From contig DAXETV010000001.1 of NCBI GenBank assembly GCA_051155775.1, positions 1 through 55,899 of the forward strand: DNA of 55,899 nt. The letters are read 5' to 3'. The first letter of the stretch is position 1. The number at the start of each line of letters is the position of its first letter. Under the pieces are notes generated by a model that had not been told where the DNA came from, did no database searches, and saw only the letters and a program-made list of their open reading frames with translations. This DNA is from CAYSCZ01 sp051155775. GTDB taxonomy: Bacteria > Bacteroidota > Bacteroidia > Cytophagales > Cyclobacteriaceae. The position numbers were made by a program, and so were the translations under genes. Positions 8,763 through 18,489 of this stretch are shown piece after piece.

Positions 8763-9326
8763 ATGAGCACTCAAACAGTGGAAAAAATTATCAATCTTGA
8801 ACTATTAGAAAAAGATCAGGCACCTGAAAAGTCCAAAACCATCCTGGAGAAAACTGAAAAGTCTATGGGTATGATACCTAATATGTATAAAGGTTTTGCA
8901 AATTCGCCGGCATTGTTCCAGGCTTATGCGGAGTCCTACAGGGCTTTCAGGGAAGATACTGGCTTTACGCCGCCAGAACAGGAAACAGTTTTTCTTACTG
9001 TAAGTGTTGTGAATGACTGCCACTATTGTAAATCAGCACACACATTTTTAGCTAAGAACGTATCTAAGCTGTCGGAAGATGTTTACAATGCGATATTGAA
9101 TAGTTCCAGTATACCGGATACAAAGCTTGCAGCATTAAGTAAACTGACTAAAACGATTGTCGAGAAGAAAGGATGGTTAGATCGTTCAGATATTGAAGAA
9201 TTTACGGCGGCCGGTTACAGCGAGAAAAATGTTATGGATGTGATTGCGGGTGTTGGAACCAAATTATTCAGTAACTACATGAACCATATCTTTCAAACGC
9301 CAATTGATGATATGTTCAAAGGATAA
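8763..9326 (+). CDS. Carboxymuconolactone decarboxylase / AhpD-like protein
   Basis: A 187-residue intact protein of the carboxymuconolactone decarboxylase-like fold. The motif NDCHYCKSAHT (about residues 82-92) provides the CxxC pair and the downstream His typical of AhpD-type alkylhydroperoxidases, so a thiol-based peroxidase or reductase role is more likely than ring decarboxylation. It follows three decayed genes on the same strand and may be the survivor of their operon, now about 125 bp downstream of the last remnant. A hairpin terminator follows. ATG start. Confidence 0.88.
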   Translation: MSTQTVEKIINLELLEKDQAPEKSKTILEKTEKSMGMIPNMYKGFANSPALFQAYAESYRAFREDTGFTPPEQETVFLTVSVVNDCHYCKSAHTFLAKNVSKLSEDVYNAILNSSSIPDTKLAALSKLTKTIVEKKGWLDRSDIEEFTAAGYSEKNVMDVIAGVGTKLFSNYMNHIFQTPIDDMFKG

Positions 9327-9350
9327 TTGATGTTTGTCTAGTGATTTATA

Positions 9351-9375
9351 AACAGGGGCTTTAATAGCTCCTGTT
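9351..9375 (+). terminator. Terminator after the AhpD-like gene
   Basis: AACAGGGGCT (9351-9360) pairs with AGCTCCTGTT (9366-9375) across a 5-nt loop, with one G-U pair, and is followed by TTTATTTT. It lies 25 bp after the stop codon. Confidence 0.75.
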
Positions 9376-9507
9376 TTTATTTTAATCCAAATTATACAAC
9401 AGTATGATTGATATCAAGAAATCTTTTTTCCATATTTTTTGACCTTATGATAAGTATCACCGAAGGCATGCGAAACAGCTTCCTTCATTTCTTTAAATGC
9501 TCCTTCA

Positions 9508-10080
9508 TTACACAAGCCCCGCAAATCCCATAAAAGCCATGCTTAATATGCCTGCAACGATAAGTGCTGCGGGTACACCTTTCATAGCCGGAGGTATATT
9601 GAGGGTTTCCATCTGTTCCCGCAGGCTGGAAAATAATAGAATAGCCAGGGTAAAACCGGCTGCATTAGCGACTGCAAAAACCACACTTTCCATCAAATTA
9701 TATTCCTGTTGGATCACTAAGATTGCCACACCCAGTATAGCACAGTTGGTTGTAATCAAGGGTAGAAAAACACCCAGGCCCTGGTAAAGCTCAGGACTGA
9801 CTTTTTTTAACACAATCTCTACCACCTGAACCAAAAAAGCAATCACCAGGATGTATGCAACCGTCTGAAGGTAAGTGATTTCAAATGGGATTAGGATAAG
9901 ATTATAGATTAAGAAAGTAACAATAGTAGCTACCGTCATCACAAATAGTACTGCTCCACCCATGCCTAGAGCTGTTGAAGTGCTTTTGGATACACCCAGA
10001 AATGGACAAATGCCCAAAAATCTTGCAAGTACAATATTATTGATGAATATTGCCGATATGATGATGATCAGGTAATCCAT
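9508..10080 (-). CDS. rnfA: RnfA, membrane subunit of the Rnf complex
   Basis: A 190-residue protein with six membrane segments. FINNIVLARFLGICPFLGVS near the N-terminus and LITTNCAILGVAIL in the middle hold the two conserved Cys (in ICPF and TNCA) that bind an Fe-S cluster in the membrane core between RnfA and RnfE. RnfA is homologous to NqrE. Last gene of the rseC-rnfBCDGEA operon, 2 bp after rnfE. Length is normal. Within the complex it helps carry electrons between reduced ferredoxin and NAD+ while Na+ or H+ crosses the inner membrane. Confidence 0.96.
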   Translation of the reverse strand: MDYLIIIISAIFINNIVLARFLGICPFLGVSKSTSTALGMGGAVLFVMTVATIVTFLIYNLILIPFEITYLQTVAYILVIAFLVQVVEIVLKKVSPELYQGLGVFLPLITTNCAILGVAILVIQQEYNLMESVVFAVANAAGFTLAILLFSSLREQMETLNIPPAMKGVPAALIVAGILSMAFMGFAGLV

Positions 10081-10082
10081 AA

Positions 10083-10670
10083 TTATGATGGTTTCATTTT
10101 ACGCCATTCAAATACTGCGATAATTAAGCCCAGGGCAATAAAGGCACCTGGTGCAAGGATAAACATGATCATGCCATCCGCATCAATCAATTTAATGTTG
10201 AAAATGGATAAGTTGCCCAGCAGTTCCCGGGTTGCTCCCAGGATGGTTAGTGCAAAGGTAAACCCCAGGCCCATCCCCAATCCGTCTAACAGTGATTCTT
10301 TGGTAGTATGCCGTGAAGCAAAGGCTTCCGCACGACCCAATACCATACAGTTTACCACGATAAGTGGTATAAACAATCCCAGCTGTTCATGGAGGGAAGG
10401 TAGGTAGCCCGCCATTACCAGATCAACGATGGTAACAAATGAAGCAATGATCACGATGTAGGAAGGTATCCGGACTTTTGCTGGTATAAGGGTTCTCACC
10501 ACCGATACCACCAGGTTGGACATAAACAATACAAAAAGCGTTGCTATCCCCATACCCAGTCCATTAAAGGCACTGGTGGTAACGCCCAGCACAGGGCATA
10601 ACCCCAGTAAAAGTACAAATACCGGATTTTCCTTAATCAATCCTTTCAGAAAAGTCTCTTTGGCATTCAT
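10083..10670 (-). CDS. rnfE: RnfE, membrane subunit of the Rnf complex
   Basis: A 195-residue protein, six membrane segments, homologous to NqrD and pseudo-symmetric with RnfA. The conserved segments NPVFVLLLGLCPVLGVTTS and LIVVNCMVLGRAEAFAS carry the paired Cys (GLCP and VNCM) for the intramembrane Fe-S cluster. The start codon overlaps the end of rnfG by four bases, so translation is probably coupled. Confidence 0.96.
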   Translation of the reverse strand: MNAKETFLKGLIKENPVFVLLLGLCPVLGVTTSAFNGLGMGIATLFVLFMSNLVVSVVRTLIPAKVRIPSYIVIIASFVTIVDLVMAGYLPSLHEQLGLFIPLIVVNCMVLGRAEAFASRHTTKESLLDGLGMGLGFTFALTILGATRELLGNLSIFNIKLIDADGMIMFILAPGAFIALGLIIAVFEWRKMKPS

Positions 10671-11248
10671 GGTGTTGTACTTTTATGTTTATTGTAAGCA
10701 TCCACGGCCAACATTACGGCCTCAGCATAAGCCCGTGAGGATATCGTTGCCCCGGAGATGGCATCAACCGAACCGCCATCCTTTTTTACCTTGAGGTCAA
10801 CCTTACTGGGATCGATATCGATAAACTGACTGGCAAATTTATCGCCACTCATCTTTGATCCTAGTCCCGGGGTTTCTTTGTGTTCTACCACTGAAACCTG
10901 GTTTATGGTGCCTTCAGGTGACATGCCCACCATCACGGTGATCCTGCCGCTATAACCTTTATCGGAAAACGATTTAATGGCTATCCCAACGGACTCACCA
11001 GCCTGACTGGCCGGATAAAAAACCAGAGAATCTTCATCATCCAAACCATATTTGTATTGATCTGCAAGAACATCATTCCCGAAAGCTGGTAGCACTGTTT
11101 TGATGGCTCTTAATTGTTTTTGTATTCTGGCCTCTTCTATTGGCCCCTCAGTGACTTTGTAGATAAAACCCAGAGCTGTTGCTGCTACAGCCGTTACGAT
11201 CACCAGGGTTAAAACCATATTTATGAAATTGGATTCTTTATTTGCCAT
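10667..11248 (-). CDS. rnfG: RnfG, flavoprotein subunit of the Rnf complex
   Basis: A 193-residue protein with one N-terminal membrane anchor (about 10-30) and a periplasmic FMN domain. VDAISGATISS near the C-terminus contains the SGAT motif; its Thr (about residue 168) is the site where ApbE attaches FMN covalently in this family. KETPGLGSKM is also a conserved RnfG/NqrC patch. No apbE gene is seen in the window. Overlaps rnfE by four bases and follows rnfD by 2 bp. Confidence 0.95.
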   Translation of the reverse strand: MANKESNFINMVLTLVIVTAVAATALGFIYKVTEGPIEEARIQKQLRAIKTVLPAFGNDVLADQYKYGLDDEDSLVFYPASQAGESVGIAIKSFSDKGYSGRITVMVGMSPEGTINQVSVVEHKETPGLGSKMSGDKFASQFIDIDPSKVDLKVKKDGGSVDAISGATISSRAYAEAVMLAVDAYNKHKSTTP

Positions 11249-11250
11249 AC

Positions 11251-12246
11251 TTACTTAGCGCCGAAGCGTCTTGGTTTTATGTGTCGGTTGATTAACGGTA
11301 CGAATCCATTCATTATCAAAATACCAAATGACACCCCTTCCGGATAGGAGCCAAAAAGCCTAATCAGAACAGTTATCAAACCAATACCCACTCCAAATAT
11401 GATCATGCCCTTATGTGTAATAGGGGATGTAACATAATCGGTAGCCATAAAAACTGCCCCAAGCATTAGCCCTCCGGTTAATAGATGGAATAATGGACTG
11501 GCAAACTGTGTGGGATCAATTAACCAGAAAATACTGGTAAGTGTAAATACAGTTAACAAGATACTTACGGGAACGTGCCAGGATATAATTTTCCTGTAGA
11601 GCATGTAAATCAATCCGATCAACATCGCCAGTGCCGACATTTCACCCAATGACCCACCCTGAAAACCAAGGAAAATATCACTTAAAGCAGGCATTTCACC
11701 CATCAAAGAGGAAATGTCTTTTCCTTCTCTAAGCCCGTCTTTTAAAATGCCCAATGGTGTGGCACCCGTGGCAGCATCTATGCTCCAGGTGGCCTCTGGT
11801 TTTGGCCAGCTGGTCATTTGTACCGGGAAAGAGACGAGCATAAATACCCTGCCTACAAGTGCAGGATTAAAAGGATTGTTTCCAAGTCCGCCAAAACACA
11901 ATTTACCTATACCCACCGATACCAAAGCACCGATCACAATGATCCACCAGGGTAGGTTTGTTGGAACATTAAAAGCCAACAATATACCGGTTATCATCGC
12001 TGACCCGTCTGCAAGACTGGTCGCTCTTTTCAGGAGGTATCGTGTAAATACATATTCAAAAACCATACAACTCAAAACCGATACGGCAGTGACGTAGACA
12101 GCGCCTACTCCAAAATTGTAAATTGAAATAAGCAACGCAGGCATCATGGCAATGATCACCCCCCGCATAATTTGCGGGACGGTTAGTTCGGTATGTATAT
12201 GTGGGGAAGGGGCTACCTTAAAGATTGTTGTTGCAGTAGTACTCAT
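11251..12246 (-). CDS. rnfD: RnfD, flavin-carrying membrane subunit
   Basis: A 331-residue polytopic protein homologous to NqrB. The motif DAATGATPLG has Thr163 as the expected covalent FMN attachment site. GNNPFNPALVGRVF (about 122-135) is another signature of the family. RnfD forms much of the ion-translocating part of the complex. It overlaps rnfC by four bases and lies 2 bp before rnfG. Confidence 0.95.
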   Translation of the reverse strand: MSTTATTIFKVAPSPHIHTELTVPQIMRGVIIAMMPALLISIYNFGVGAVYVTAVSVLSCMVFEYVFTRYLLKRATSLADGSAMITGILLAFNVPTNLPWWIIVIGALVSVGIGKLCFGGLGNNPFNPALVGRVFMLVSFPVQMTSWPKPEATWSIDAATGATPLGILKDGLREGKDISSLMGEMPALSDIFLGFQGGSLGEMSALAMLIGLIYMLYRKIISWHVPVSILLTVFTLTSIFWLIDPTQFASPLFHLLTGGLMLGAVFMATDYVTSPITHKGMIIFGVGIGLITVLIRLFGSYPEGVSFGILIMNGFVPLINRHIKPRRFGAK

Positions 12247-13583
12247 GTAGCTTTTGTTTTTTTAGCCTGATATTTACCCAGTCGTATGTAGTCCAGTATG
12301 GGACGGTTGGATGGACAAACAAAGGAGCAGGATCCACATTCGATACAATCCAGAATATGTTCCCGTTCAGCTTTTTCAGTGTCTTTAAGTTGGCCCATCA
12401 TCATTAAATAATAGGGTTCCAGGCCCATAGGGCACACTTCTATGCATTTGCCACATCTCAGGCAGTTATATTCTTCAGATCGTTTACTTTCCATAGCTGG
12501 AATCAGTAGAATTCCGGATGTAGCCTTGGCTATGGGAACGCTCAAATCACTAATGGCTTTTCCCATCATCGGCCCACCGCTGATAACTTTTCCGGTATCT
12601 TTCGGAATTCCTCCGGCTGCTGCTATCAATTCAATGACGGGTGTACCAATCCTGACCATTAAGTTTGAAGGTTTCTCCAGTGATTTACCGGTGACGGTGA
12701 CCACCCTTTCTATCAGCGGTTGATTTTTCTGTACCGCCTGATAAATGGAATAAGTCGTGCCAACATTATGAACAATGGCACCAACATCAGCTGGTAAACC
12801 ACCTGACGGCACTTCCCTGCCTAATAACGCTTCTATCAATTGTTTTTCACCGCCTTGTGGATATTGGACTTTTAATGACTCTACCGTTATCCCTTCATAT
12901 TGACCGGCAATTTCTTTAAGCAGCTGGATAGCATCCCGTTTGTTATCCTCTATCCCGATAATTGCATTGGAGACGTTAAGCGTCTTCATTAAAATTTTTG
13001 TTCCCACCATGATCTGATGCGGCTTCTCCACCATCAGGCGGTGGTCCGCTGTGAGGTAAGGTTCACATTCCACCCCATTGATGATCACTGTATCCACGTG
13101 CTTACCTTCCGGTACAGAAAGTTTTACGTGACTAGGGAAAGCTGCACCACCCTGGCCAACCACACCTGCTTCCATCACTTTGTTGATGATTTCTTTTGAA
13201 GATAGTGTTATATCCTTTACCAGGTTTTCACTCCGGTCGATTGATTCATTCCATTCATCCCCGCTAACCTGTATGGTTACTGCCATTTTTTTAAATCCGC
13301 TACTGTCCATGACTTCATCAATTTTCCTGACTTTTCCGGAAACAGAAGCGTGAACATTGGAGGAAACAAAACCTTTGTGGATAGCAAGGATATCGCCAAC
13401 TTTCACCTGGTCTCCTTTCTTTACGGCTATTTCAGCTGGCGCACCTATATGTTGTGATATGGGTATGATAGCTTGTTTAGGCAGTGGGATATTTTCAATG
13501 GCTGAATGTTGGGAGAGTTTTTCTTCCGGAGGATGTACACCACCTTTATGAAAGGTTTTTTTATTATGAAGGTCTAACAGCAT
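12243..13583 (-). CDS. rnfC: RnfC, NADH-binding Fe-S subunit
   Basis: A 446-residue soluble subunit. The N-terminal part has the barrel-sandwich seen in RnfC (APAEIAVKKGDQVKVGDILA). The middle contains the Rossmann-like NADH/FMN-binding region (GVVGQGGAAFPSHVKL, VINGVECEPYLTADHRL). The C-terminus has two [4Fe-4S] motifs (CLRCGKCIEVCPMGLEP and CIECGSCSFVCPSNRP). It exchanges electrons with NAD+/NADH at the cytoplasmic face. The long coiled-coil extension found in some proteobacterial RnfC is absent. It starts 1 bp after rnfB ends. Confidence 0.96.
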   Translation of the reverse strand: MLLDLHNKKTFHKGGVHPPEEKLSQHSAIENIPLPKQAIIPISQHIGAPAEIAVKKGDQVKVGDILAIHKGFVSSNVHASVSGKVRKIDEVMDSSGFKKMAVTIQVSGDEWNESIDRSENLVKDITLSSKEIINKVMEAGVVGQGGAAFPSHVKLSVPEGKHVDTVIINGVECEPYLTADHRLMVEKPHQIMVGTKILMKTLNVSNAIIGIEDNKRDAIQLLKEIAGQYEGITVESLKVQYPQGGEKQLIEALLGREVPSGGLPADVGAIVHNVGTTYSIYQAVQKNQPLIERVVTVTGKSLEKPSNLMVRIGTPVIELIAAAGGIPKDTGKVISGGPMMGKAISDLSVPIAKATSGILLIPAMESKRSEEYNCLRCGKCIEVCPMGLEPYYLMMMGQLKDTEKAEREHILDCIECGSCSFVCPSNRPILDYIRLGKYQAKKTKAT

Positions 13584-13584
13584 A

Positions 13585-14538
13585 TCAGCTTGGTTTTAAG
13601 GCTTGTTCTTCTTTAGCTTTTCTTGCGGCTTCTTTTGCGCGTTTTCGTTCTTCCAACCTGATTTGCTTTTGCTTCTCAAGTCGCTCCTCCCTTTTCTGAG
13701 CCAGTTTTTCTAATTGTTTTTCACTGAAATTATCAGCGATAATGCTTCCCACATCACAGGCTACCACACATTTTCCACATAGCTTACATTTATCATAATC
13801 GATATGGGCCAGGTTATTTTCTATGGAGATGGCGTTGAAAGTGCATTCTTCTTCACACTTACCGCAACCTGTGCAAGCCATGGAGCACTCTTTTCTTGCT
13901 GTGCCGCCTTTTTCTTCATTCACACATGCGATATAGATCCTTTTGCTTTTCTTTCCCTTGGGCCATAGCTCTATAATGTCTTTTGGGCATGTTGTTACAC
14001 AGGCATTGCAGGCGGTACATTTATCCTCAACAACATATGGAAGACCGGTATTTTCATCCATGAACATGGCATCAAAGTCACATGCTTCAACACAATCCCC
14101 CAAGCCAACACATCCATCAGCGCATCCCCGCTCACCACTGTATAAGCTGGCAGATAATTCACAGCTTTTCACCCCATCATATTCGTTAAGGTATTTTCTG
14201 GCACCAATATGTCCGGCACACTTTACTACAGCGATGTAAGGGTCTCGCTCCTTAACTTCCATTCCAAGGATATTTGCCACCTCCTTCATAACCGCATTAC
14301 CACCCACCGGGCAATGCAATTTTTCCAGGTCATCGGCTTTTAACAAAGCTTCAGCAAATGCATTACATCCGGGATAACCACAGCCTCCGCAGTTAGTGGC
14401 TGGAAGCGCATCCTGAATGGCTATGAGCCTAGCGTCCTCCTTGACATAGAACTTTTTGGAAACAAAATATAGAATGACTGCAGCTAATAAACCCAGCGTT
14501 ACTAACACCGCAACCGTGGCCAACAAAACCTCATTCAT
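13585..14538 (-). CDS. rnfB: RnfB, ferredoxin-type electron entry subunit
   Basis: A 317-residue protein: N-terminal membrane helix (about 5-27), a 4Fe-4S Fes domain (ATNCGGCGYPGCNAFAE, then LHCPVGG), and several [4Fe-4S] motifs (CVGLGDCVEACDF, CTACNACVTTCPKD, CTGCGKCEEECTF, CKLCGKCVVACDV). It ends with a Lys/Arg/Glu-rich tail of about 45 residues that looks helical and has no cluster. RnfB takes electrons from ferredoxin and passes them to the membrane flavins. It overlaps the upstream rseC-like gene by 8 bp. Confidence 0.95.
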   Translation of the reverse strand: MNEVLLATVAVLVTLGLLAAVILYFVSKKFYVKEDARLIAIQDALPATNCGGCGYPGCNAFAEALLKADDLEKLHCPVGGNAVMKEVANILGMEVKERDPYIAVVKCAGHIGARKYLNEYDGVKSCELSASLYSGERGCADGCVGLGDCVEACDFDAMFMDENTGLPYVVEDKCTACNACVTTCPKDIIELWPKGKKSKRIYIACVNEEKGGTARKECSMACTGCGKCEEECTFNAISIENNLAHIDYDKCKLCGKCVVACDVGSIIADNFSEKQLEKLAQKREERLEKQKQIRLEERKRAKEAARKAKEEQALKPS

Positions 14539-14983
14539 ATTTCTCTATTTTAAGTTTAAAACTGGATTTCAGGGATTTTCTAAACCGAGCCAATACAAGA
14601 AAATAAAATACCAATAAGAGTAGCGCCCCAACGCCTGATGAAGTTTCACTAACCCCAATCGCATTTGTACCAAACAGAAAGGCAGCCATGACCAGAAAAG
14701 GAAGGATGTAAGCCCAGAAAACTGCCCAAAGTCCATTACTTTCACTGATGAGTAACCTTACTACATCCCCGGTTTTCAAGCCGTCCTTTTTTACTTCAAA
14801 CACTTCACGTTTGCCGCTGTCACCGTTACATAATTGATTCAGCCTGCAATTGTCGCATGCTTCATGTCTCATGAGTACAACCTCAGCGATGTTACTGGTT
14901 ATTCGCGTCACCACACCTTCATGCATCACTTCAGAAGGGCTACTTATTTGTCTGTTACTTTCCTTTAATGATGTGCTCACCAT
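14531..14983 (-). CDS. rseC: RseC/SoxR-reducing-system family protein heading the Rnf operon
   Basis: A 150-residue protein with four conserved-looking Cys near the N-terminus (ACDNCRLNQLCNGD holds three of them) followed by two membrane helices (about 88-108 and 115-135). This matches the RseC/MucC family, which in several bacteria is encoded beside rnf genes and takes part in re-reducing SoxR. In Bacteroidota it is often the first gene of the rnf operon, as here, overlapping rnfB by 8 bp. Its job outside gamma-proteobacteria is not settled; assisting assembly or regulation of Rnf is an inference. Confidence 0.85.
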   Translation of the reverse strand: MVSTSLKESNRQISSPSEVMHEGVVTRITSNIAEVVLMRHEACDNCRLNQLCNGDSGKREVFEVKKDGLKTGDVVRLLISESNGLWAVFWAYILPFLVMAAFLFGTNAIGVSETSSGVGALLLLVFYFLVLARFRKSLKSSFKLKIEKYE

Positions 14984-15194
14984 CTGATATTGTTTCCACG
15001 GTCTTAATGAAAATTGATTAGCAATCTCGGAATAGCTGGAAAGGTGTAATATTGAAATGGTCAGATAAGCTTATGATTTTTATCAAATATTAATTGGACA
15101 GGCATTTGAAAATGTCCTAATTTGAATGGATTGGCAATAATATTTCGCAGATTGTCTTTATTTTTCATAGTTTTCAAATCCAAAAATTGATCTT

Positions 15195-18100
15195 ATGAAA
15201 AAAATTTTAATCATTTCAGCGCTGGCAATACTAAGCGTAAAGCTGACAAAGGCTCAAAATAACCCAATGGTTCATTTCCCTGACCTCAATCCGAACGGCA
15301 CCAGCGTAGCCTTTTCATTTCAAGGGGATATTTGGGTAATGGATTTGGAAATTGCAAAGCCACAACGATATACCATACACGAAGCTTATGAAAGCAATCC
15401 AAAATGGAGTCCGGATGGCAGCATGATTGCTTTTGAATCTGAACGTATGGGAAATACTGATATTTTTGTGACCACCGCAGAGGGAGGCCTGCCCAGACAA
15501 TTAACCCACCACACTACAAAGGATGAACTTACCGGCTGGCATAATAACAAAACCATATTATTTAATACGGAGCGTGTTTTTAACCAGGTAGAATGGGATC
15601 CGGAAATCCAGACAATATCCGCACAGGGAGGTACGCCTGAGCGATTGATGGATGCTTTTGGTTATGATGCCACCACCTCACCGGATGAGAGATTTATAGC
15701 GTTCACCATGGGTTCATGCAGGATCGCACGAGAAGCTTATCAAGGACCCGCCAACCGGGATATATGGCTGTATGACCTGCAAAAAATGACTTATCATCGA
15801 ATTACAGAATTTCAGGGCAATGACCATTCACCTCGTTGGGTGGGTAATGATGAATTGTACTTTCTTTCATCACGCAGTGGTCGCTACAACATTTATAGAG
15901 TGAAAGTCAAGGATGAAGGAGAAAAAGATGGCTTACCACAAGCTCTAACTTCTTTTACTGACACCGGCATCGTTTCATTTAGCGCCAGTAAGGATGGCAG
16001 TGCGATGGTTTTTGAGCAAGGAGCCTCAATTTTTCAAATGAAAAATGGTGAGCCAGAGGCATTACCCATAAATCTTCCTTCCGATTATCGATTTAATCCC
16101 ATTGAGAAAAAGACGTATACCAATGATCTTGATGAATTTGCGGTATCACCCAATGAAAACCTAATTGCGTTTGTAGTCCGCGGGGAAGTCTTTATCACAG
16201 AAAATGATGAAAAAGAAGAACGGAGTAAACGAATAACCAAAACGCCTGCCAGGGAAAGAAATCCTCAGTGGATTAATGACAGCACGTTGCTTTACCTTTC
16301 TGACCGTTATGGCCAAAATGAAATTGTAATGGCGCGCTCGGGTGATGCTGAAGAATCAGATCTTTTTAAAACCTTAAAAATAAACGAGAAACGTATAACC
16401 AATACCTCTGAAGAAGAATTCGACCTTCTGGTATCTCCTGTAGGTGATAAAATATCTTTTCGCCGAAGCCGTGGGGAGTTGTGGATAGCTAATATTTCCG
16501 GTTCAGGCCAATTGGCCAATCCAGTTCAATTGTTGGATGGTTGGGATATACCCGGAGGTGTAGCCTGGTCTCCCGACGGGAAATGGCTTTCCTATGCTTT
16601 ATCAGATTTAAACTTTAACAGTGAGGTATACATACATGATGCGGAAAATAAGCAAGGGCCTGTCAATATTTCACTACACCCCAAATATGATTTTAATCCC
16701 GTATGGGGCCCGCAAGGCAAAAAACTGGCTTTTCTTTCCCAGCGAAATAATGGCGATACTGACATTTGGTTTGCATGGTTAAGCAAGAAAGATTGGGAGA
16801 AGACAAAACTGGACTGGGAAGAAGAGGATGAAGCAGGAGAAAATGGAAGTGAAAAAGGTAAAGGCGAAGATGAAAAGGTTCCTGTGGAGGTTGTGATTGA
16901 TTTTGAGAATATCCATGAAAGACTTGCTCAGGCAACTGCTTTACCCGGCAATGAGGGCGACCTGGCTATATCGCAGGACGGTGATTTTTTTTATTTTTCT
17001 GCTTATGAGGGATGGCGTTGGTCCTACAGGGACGCAGAGGTTGATTTATATAAGATCAAATGGGATGGTTCAGAATTGAAGCGATTGACACAGAATAAAT
17101 CTGAACCTCAAGGTCTGGCACTTGGCCCGAAAGGCAAAATGATTTACTATATCAGTGATAAAAGTAAATCCCTTAATCAGTTGAACATAAAAGATGATAA
17201 AGTAGGGTCATTGCCTTTTAAAGCCAACATGACCATCAATCATCCTGAGGAAAGGGATCAGATTTTTATGCAAGCCTGGCGGGACCTGAAGGCTGGTTTT
17301 TATGATCCTGGCTTTCATGGAAGGGATTGGGAAGTGCTAAAAAATAAATATAAGCCATGGGCTATGCAGGCTTCTACAATTCAGGATTTCCGTAGGATCG
17401 TGAACCAAATGCTTGGCCAGTTAAATGCCAGCCATATGGGAATTCGCAGGGGAGAAAAGCCGGAGGACCTGCCTCAGGAAAGCACCGGCCTCCTGGGTGT
17501 TGAGATAAAACCTATGGACGATGGGGTTGAAGTGCAGTATGTACTTCCAAATTCCCCAGCCGACCGTGAAGTGAGTAAACTTCAAACCGGTGATGTCATT
17601 GTAGGAATAAATGGAACCCCCATTACCACCAAGGTCAATTTTTATTCCTTACTCAACGATCGCATCGGCGAAAAGATTTACCTTGAAATAGATCGTGGAG
17701 GAAACAAACAGGAGGTAGTTATCCAACCTGAAAATTTGCTAAGAGAGCAGCGCTATCAGGCCTGGGTAAAGAGCCGGCGTAAGATCGTGGAGGAGGCATC
17801 CAATGGAGCACTTGGCTACCTGCACATTCAGGGTATGAACTGGAATAGTTTTGAAAGATTTGAGCGGGAGCTTACAGCTGCCGGATTGAACAAAAAAGGG
17901 ATTGTTATAGACGTACGGTATAATGGTGGAGGATGGACTACCGACTACCTGATGGGTGTATTGAATGTTGAGCAGCATGCCTACACCATACCCAGAGGAG
18001 CTGCGCTTAGCCTGGAAGATGAGAATGAAAAATTTATAGAAAATTATCCATTCGGAGAGCGCCTTCCATTGGCTTCATGGCTGAAACCTTCTATTGCGAT

Positions 18101-18404
18101 ATGTAATGCTAATAGTTATTCCAATGCGGAGATTTTCTCCCATGCCTACAAAAACCTTGATATCGGTACGCTGGTAGGGCAACCTACTTTTGGGGCAGTG
18201 ATCTCCACTGGTTCCTCTTCATTGATAGATGGGTCATATGTGCGCATGCCATTTCGTGCCTGGTATGTTAAAGCAACGGAAAAAAATATGGAGGGAGGTC
18301 CTGCGGTTCCTGATATTACCTTACTAAATCCTCCAGACTACAGATCTGGAAAAGATGAGCAGTTGCTCAAGGCTGTGGAGGTACTATTAGAACAGATTAA
18401 ATAA
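15195..18404 (+). CDS. Tricorn-like S41 peptidase, exported
   Basis: A 1069-residue protein with a signal peptide (about 1-21, ending LTKAQ), N-terminal beta-propeller repeats of PD40 type (SPDGSMIAFESE, SPDGKWLSYAL and others), a helical C1 domain, a PDZ domain (about 765-850) and a C-terminal S41 protease domain. The tricorn catalytic elements are visible: Ser746-His747 in NASHMGIRR, the nucleophile region NSYSNAEIF (Ser974 or Ser976) and Glu1033 in NMEGGPAVPDI. Tricorn proteases degrade oligopeptides; unlike the archaeal enzyme this one is sent to the periplasm or beyond. An acidic, repeat-like linker (about 535-560) joins the propellers. Monocistronic, ATG start. Confidence 0.93.
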   Translation: MKKILIISALAILSVKLTKAQNNPMVHFPDLNPNGTSVAFSFQGDIWVMDLEIAKPQRYTIHEAYESNPKWSPDGSMIAFESERMGNTDIFVTTAEGGLPRQLTHHTTKDELTGWHNNKTILFNTERVFNQVEWDPEIQTISAQGGTPERLMDAFGYDATTSPDERFIAFTMGSCRIAREAYQGPANRDIWLYDLQKMTYHRITEFQGNDHSPRWVGNDELYFLSSRSGRYNIYRVKVKDEGEKDGLPQALTSFTDTGIVSFSASKDGSAMVFEQGASIFQMKNGEPEALPINLPSDYRFNPIEKKTYTNDLDEFAVSPNENLIAFVVRGEVFITENDEKEERSKRITKTPARERNPQWINDSTLLYLSDRYGQNEIVMARSGDAEESDLFKTLKINEKRITNTSEEEFDLLVSPVGDKISFRRSRGELWIANISGSGQLANPVQLLDGWDIPGGVAWSPDGKWLSYALSDLNFNSEVYIHDAENKQGPVNISLHPKYDFNPVWGPQGKKLAFLSQRNNGDTDIWFAWLSKKDWEKTKLDWEEEDEAGENGSEKGKGEDEKVPVEVVIDFENIHERLAQATALPGNEGDLAISQDGDFFYFSAYEGWRWSYRDAEVDLYKIKWDGSELKRLTQNKSEPQGLALGPKGKMIYYISDKSKSLNQLNIKDDKVGSLPFKANMTINHPEERDQIFMQAWRDLKAGFYDPGFHGRDWEVLKNKYKPWAMQASTIQDFRRIVNQMLGQLNASHMGIRRGEKPEDLPQESTGLLGVEIKPMDDGVEVQYVLPNSPADREVSKLQTGDVIVGINGTPITTKVNFYSLLNDRIGEKIYLEIDRGGNKQEVVIQPENLLREQRYQAWVKSRRKIVEEASNGALGYLHIQGMNWNSFERFERELTAAGLNKKGIVIDVRYNGGGWTTDYLMGVLNVEQHAYTIPRGAALSLEDENEKFIENYPFGERLPLASWLKPSIAICNANSYSNAEIFSHAYKNLDIGTLVGQPTFGAVISTGSSSLIDGSYVRMPFRAWYVKATEKNMEGGPAVPDITLLNPPDYRSGKDEQLLKAVEVLLEQIK

Positions 18405-18489
18405 CCAGCTAAAAAGTGTTAAGTAAGTTATGTTACTGACCATGGGTTTTAAGAATACGTTACTTCTATAAACATCAAAAATTAAATCC

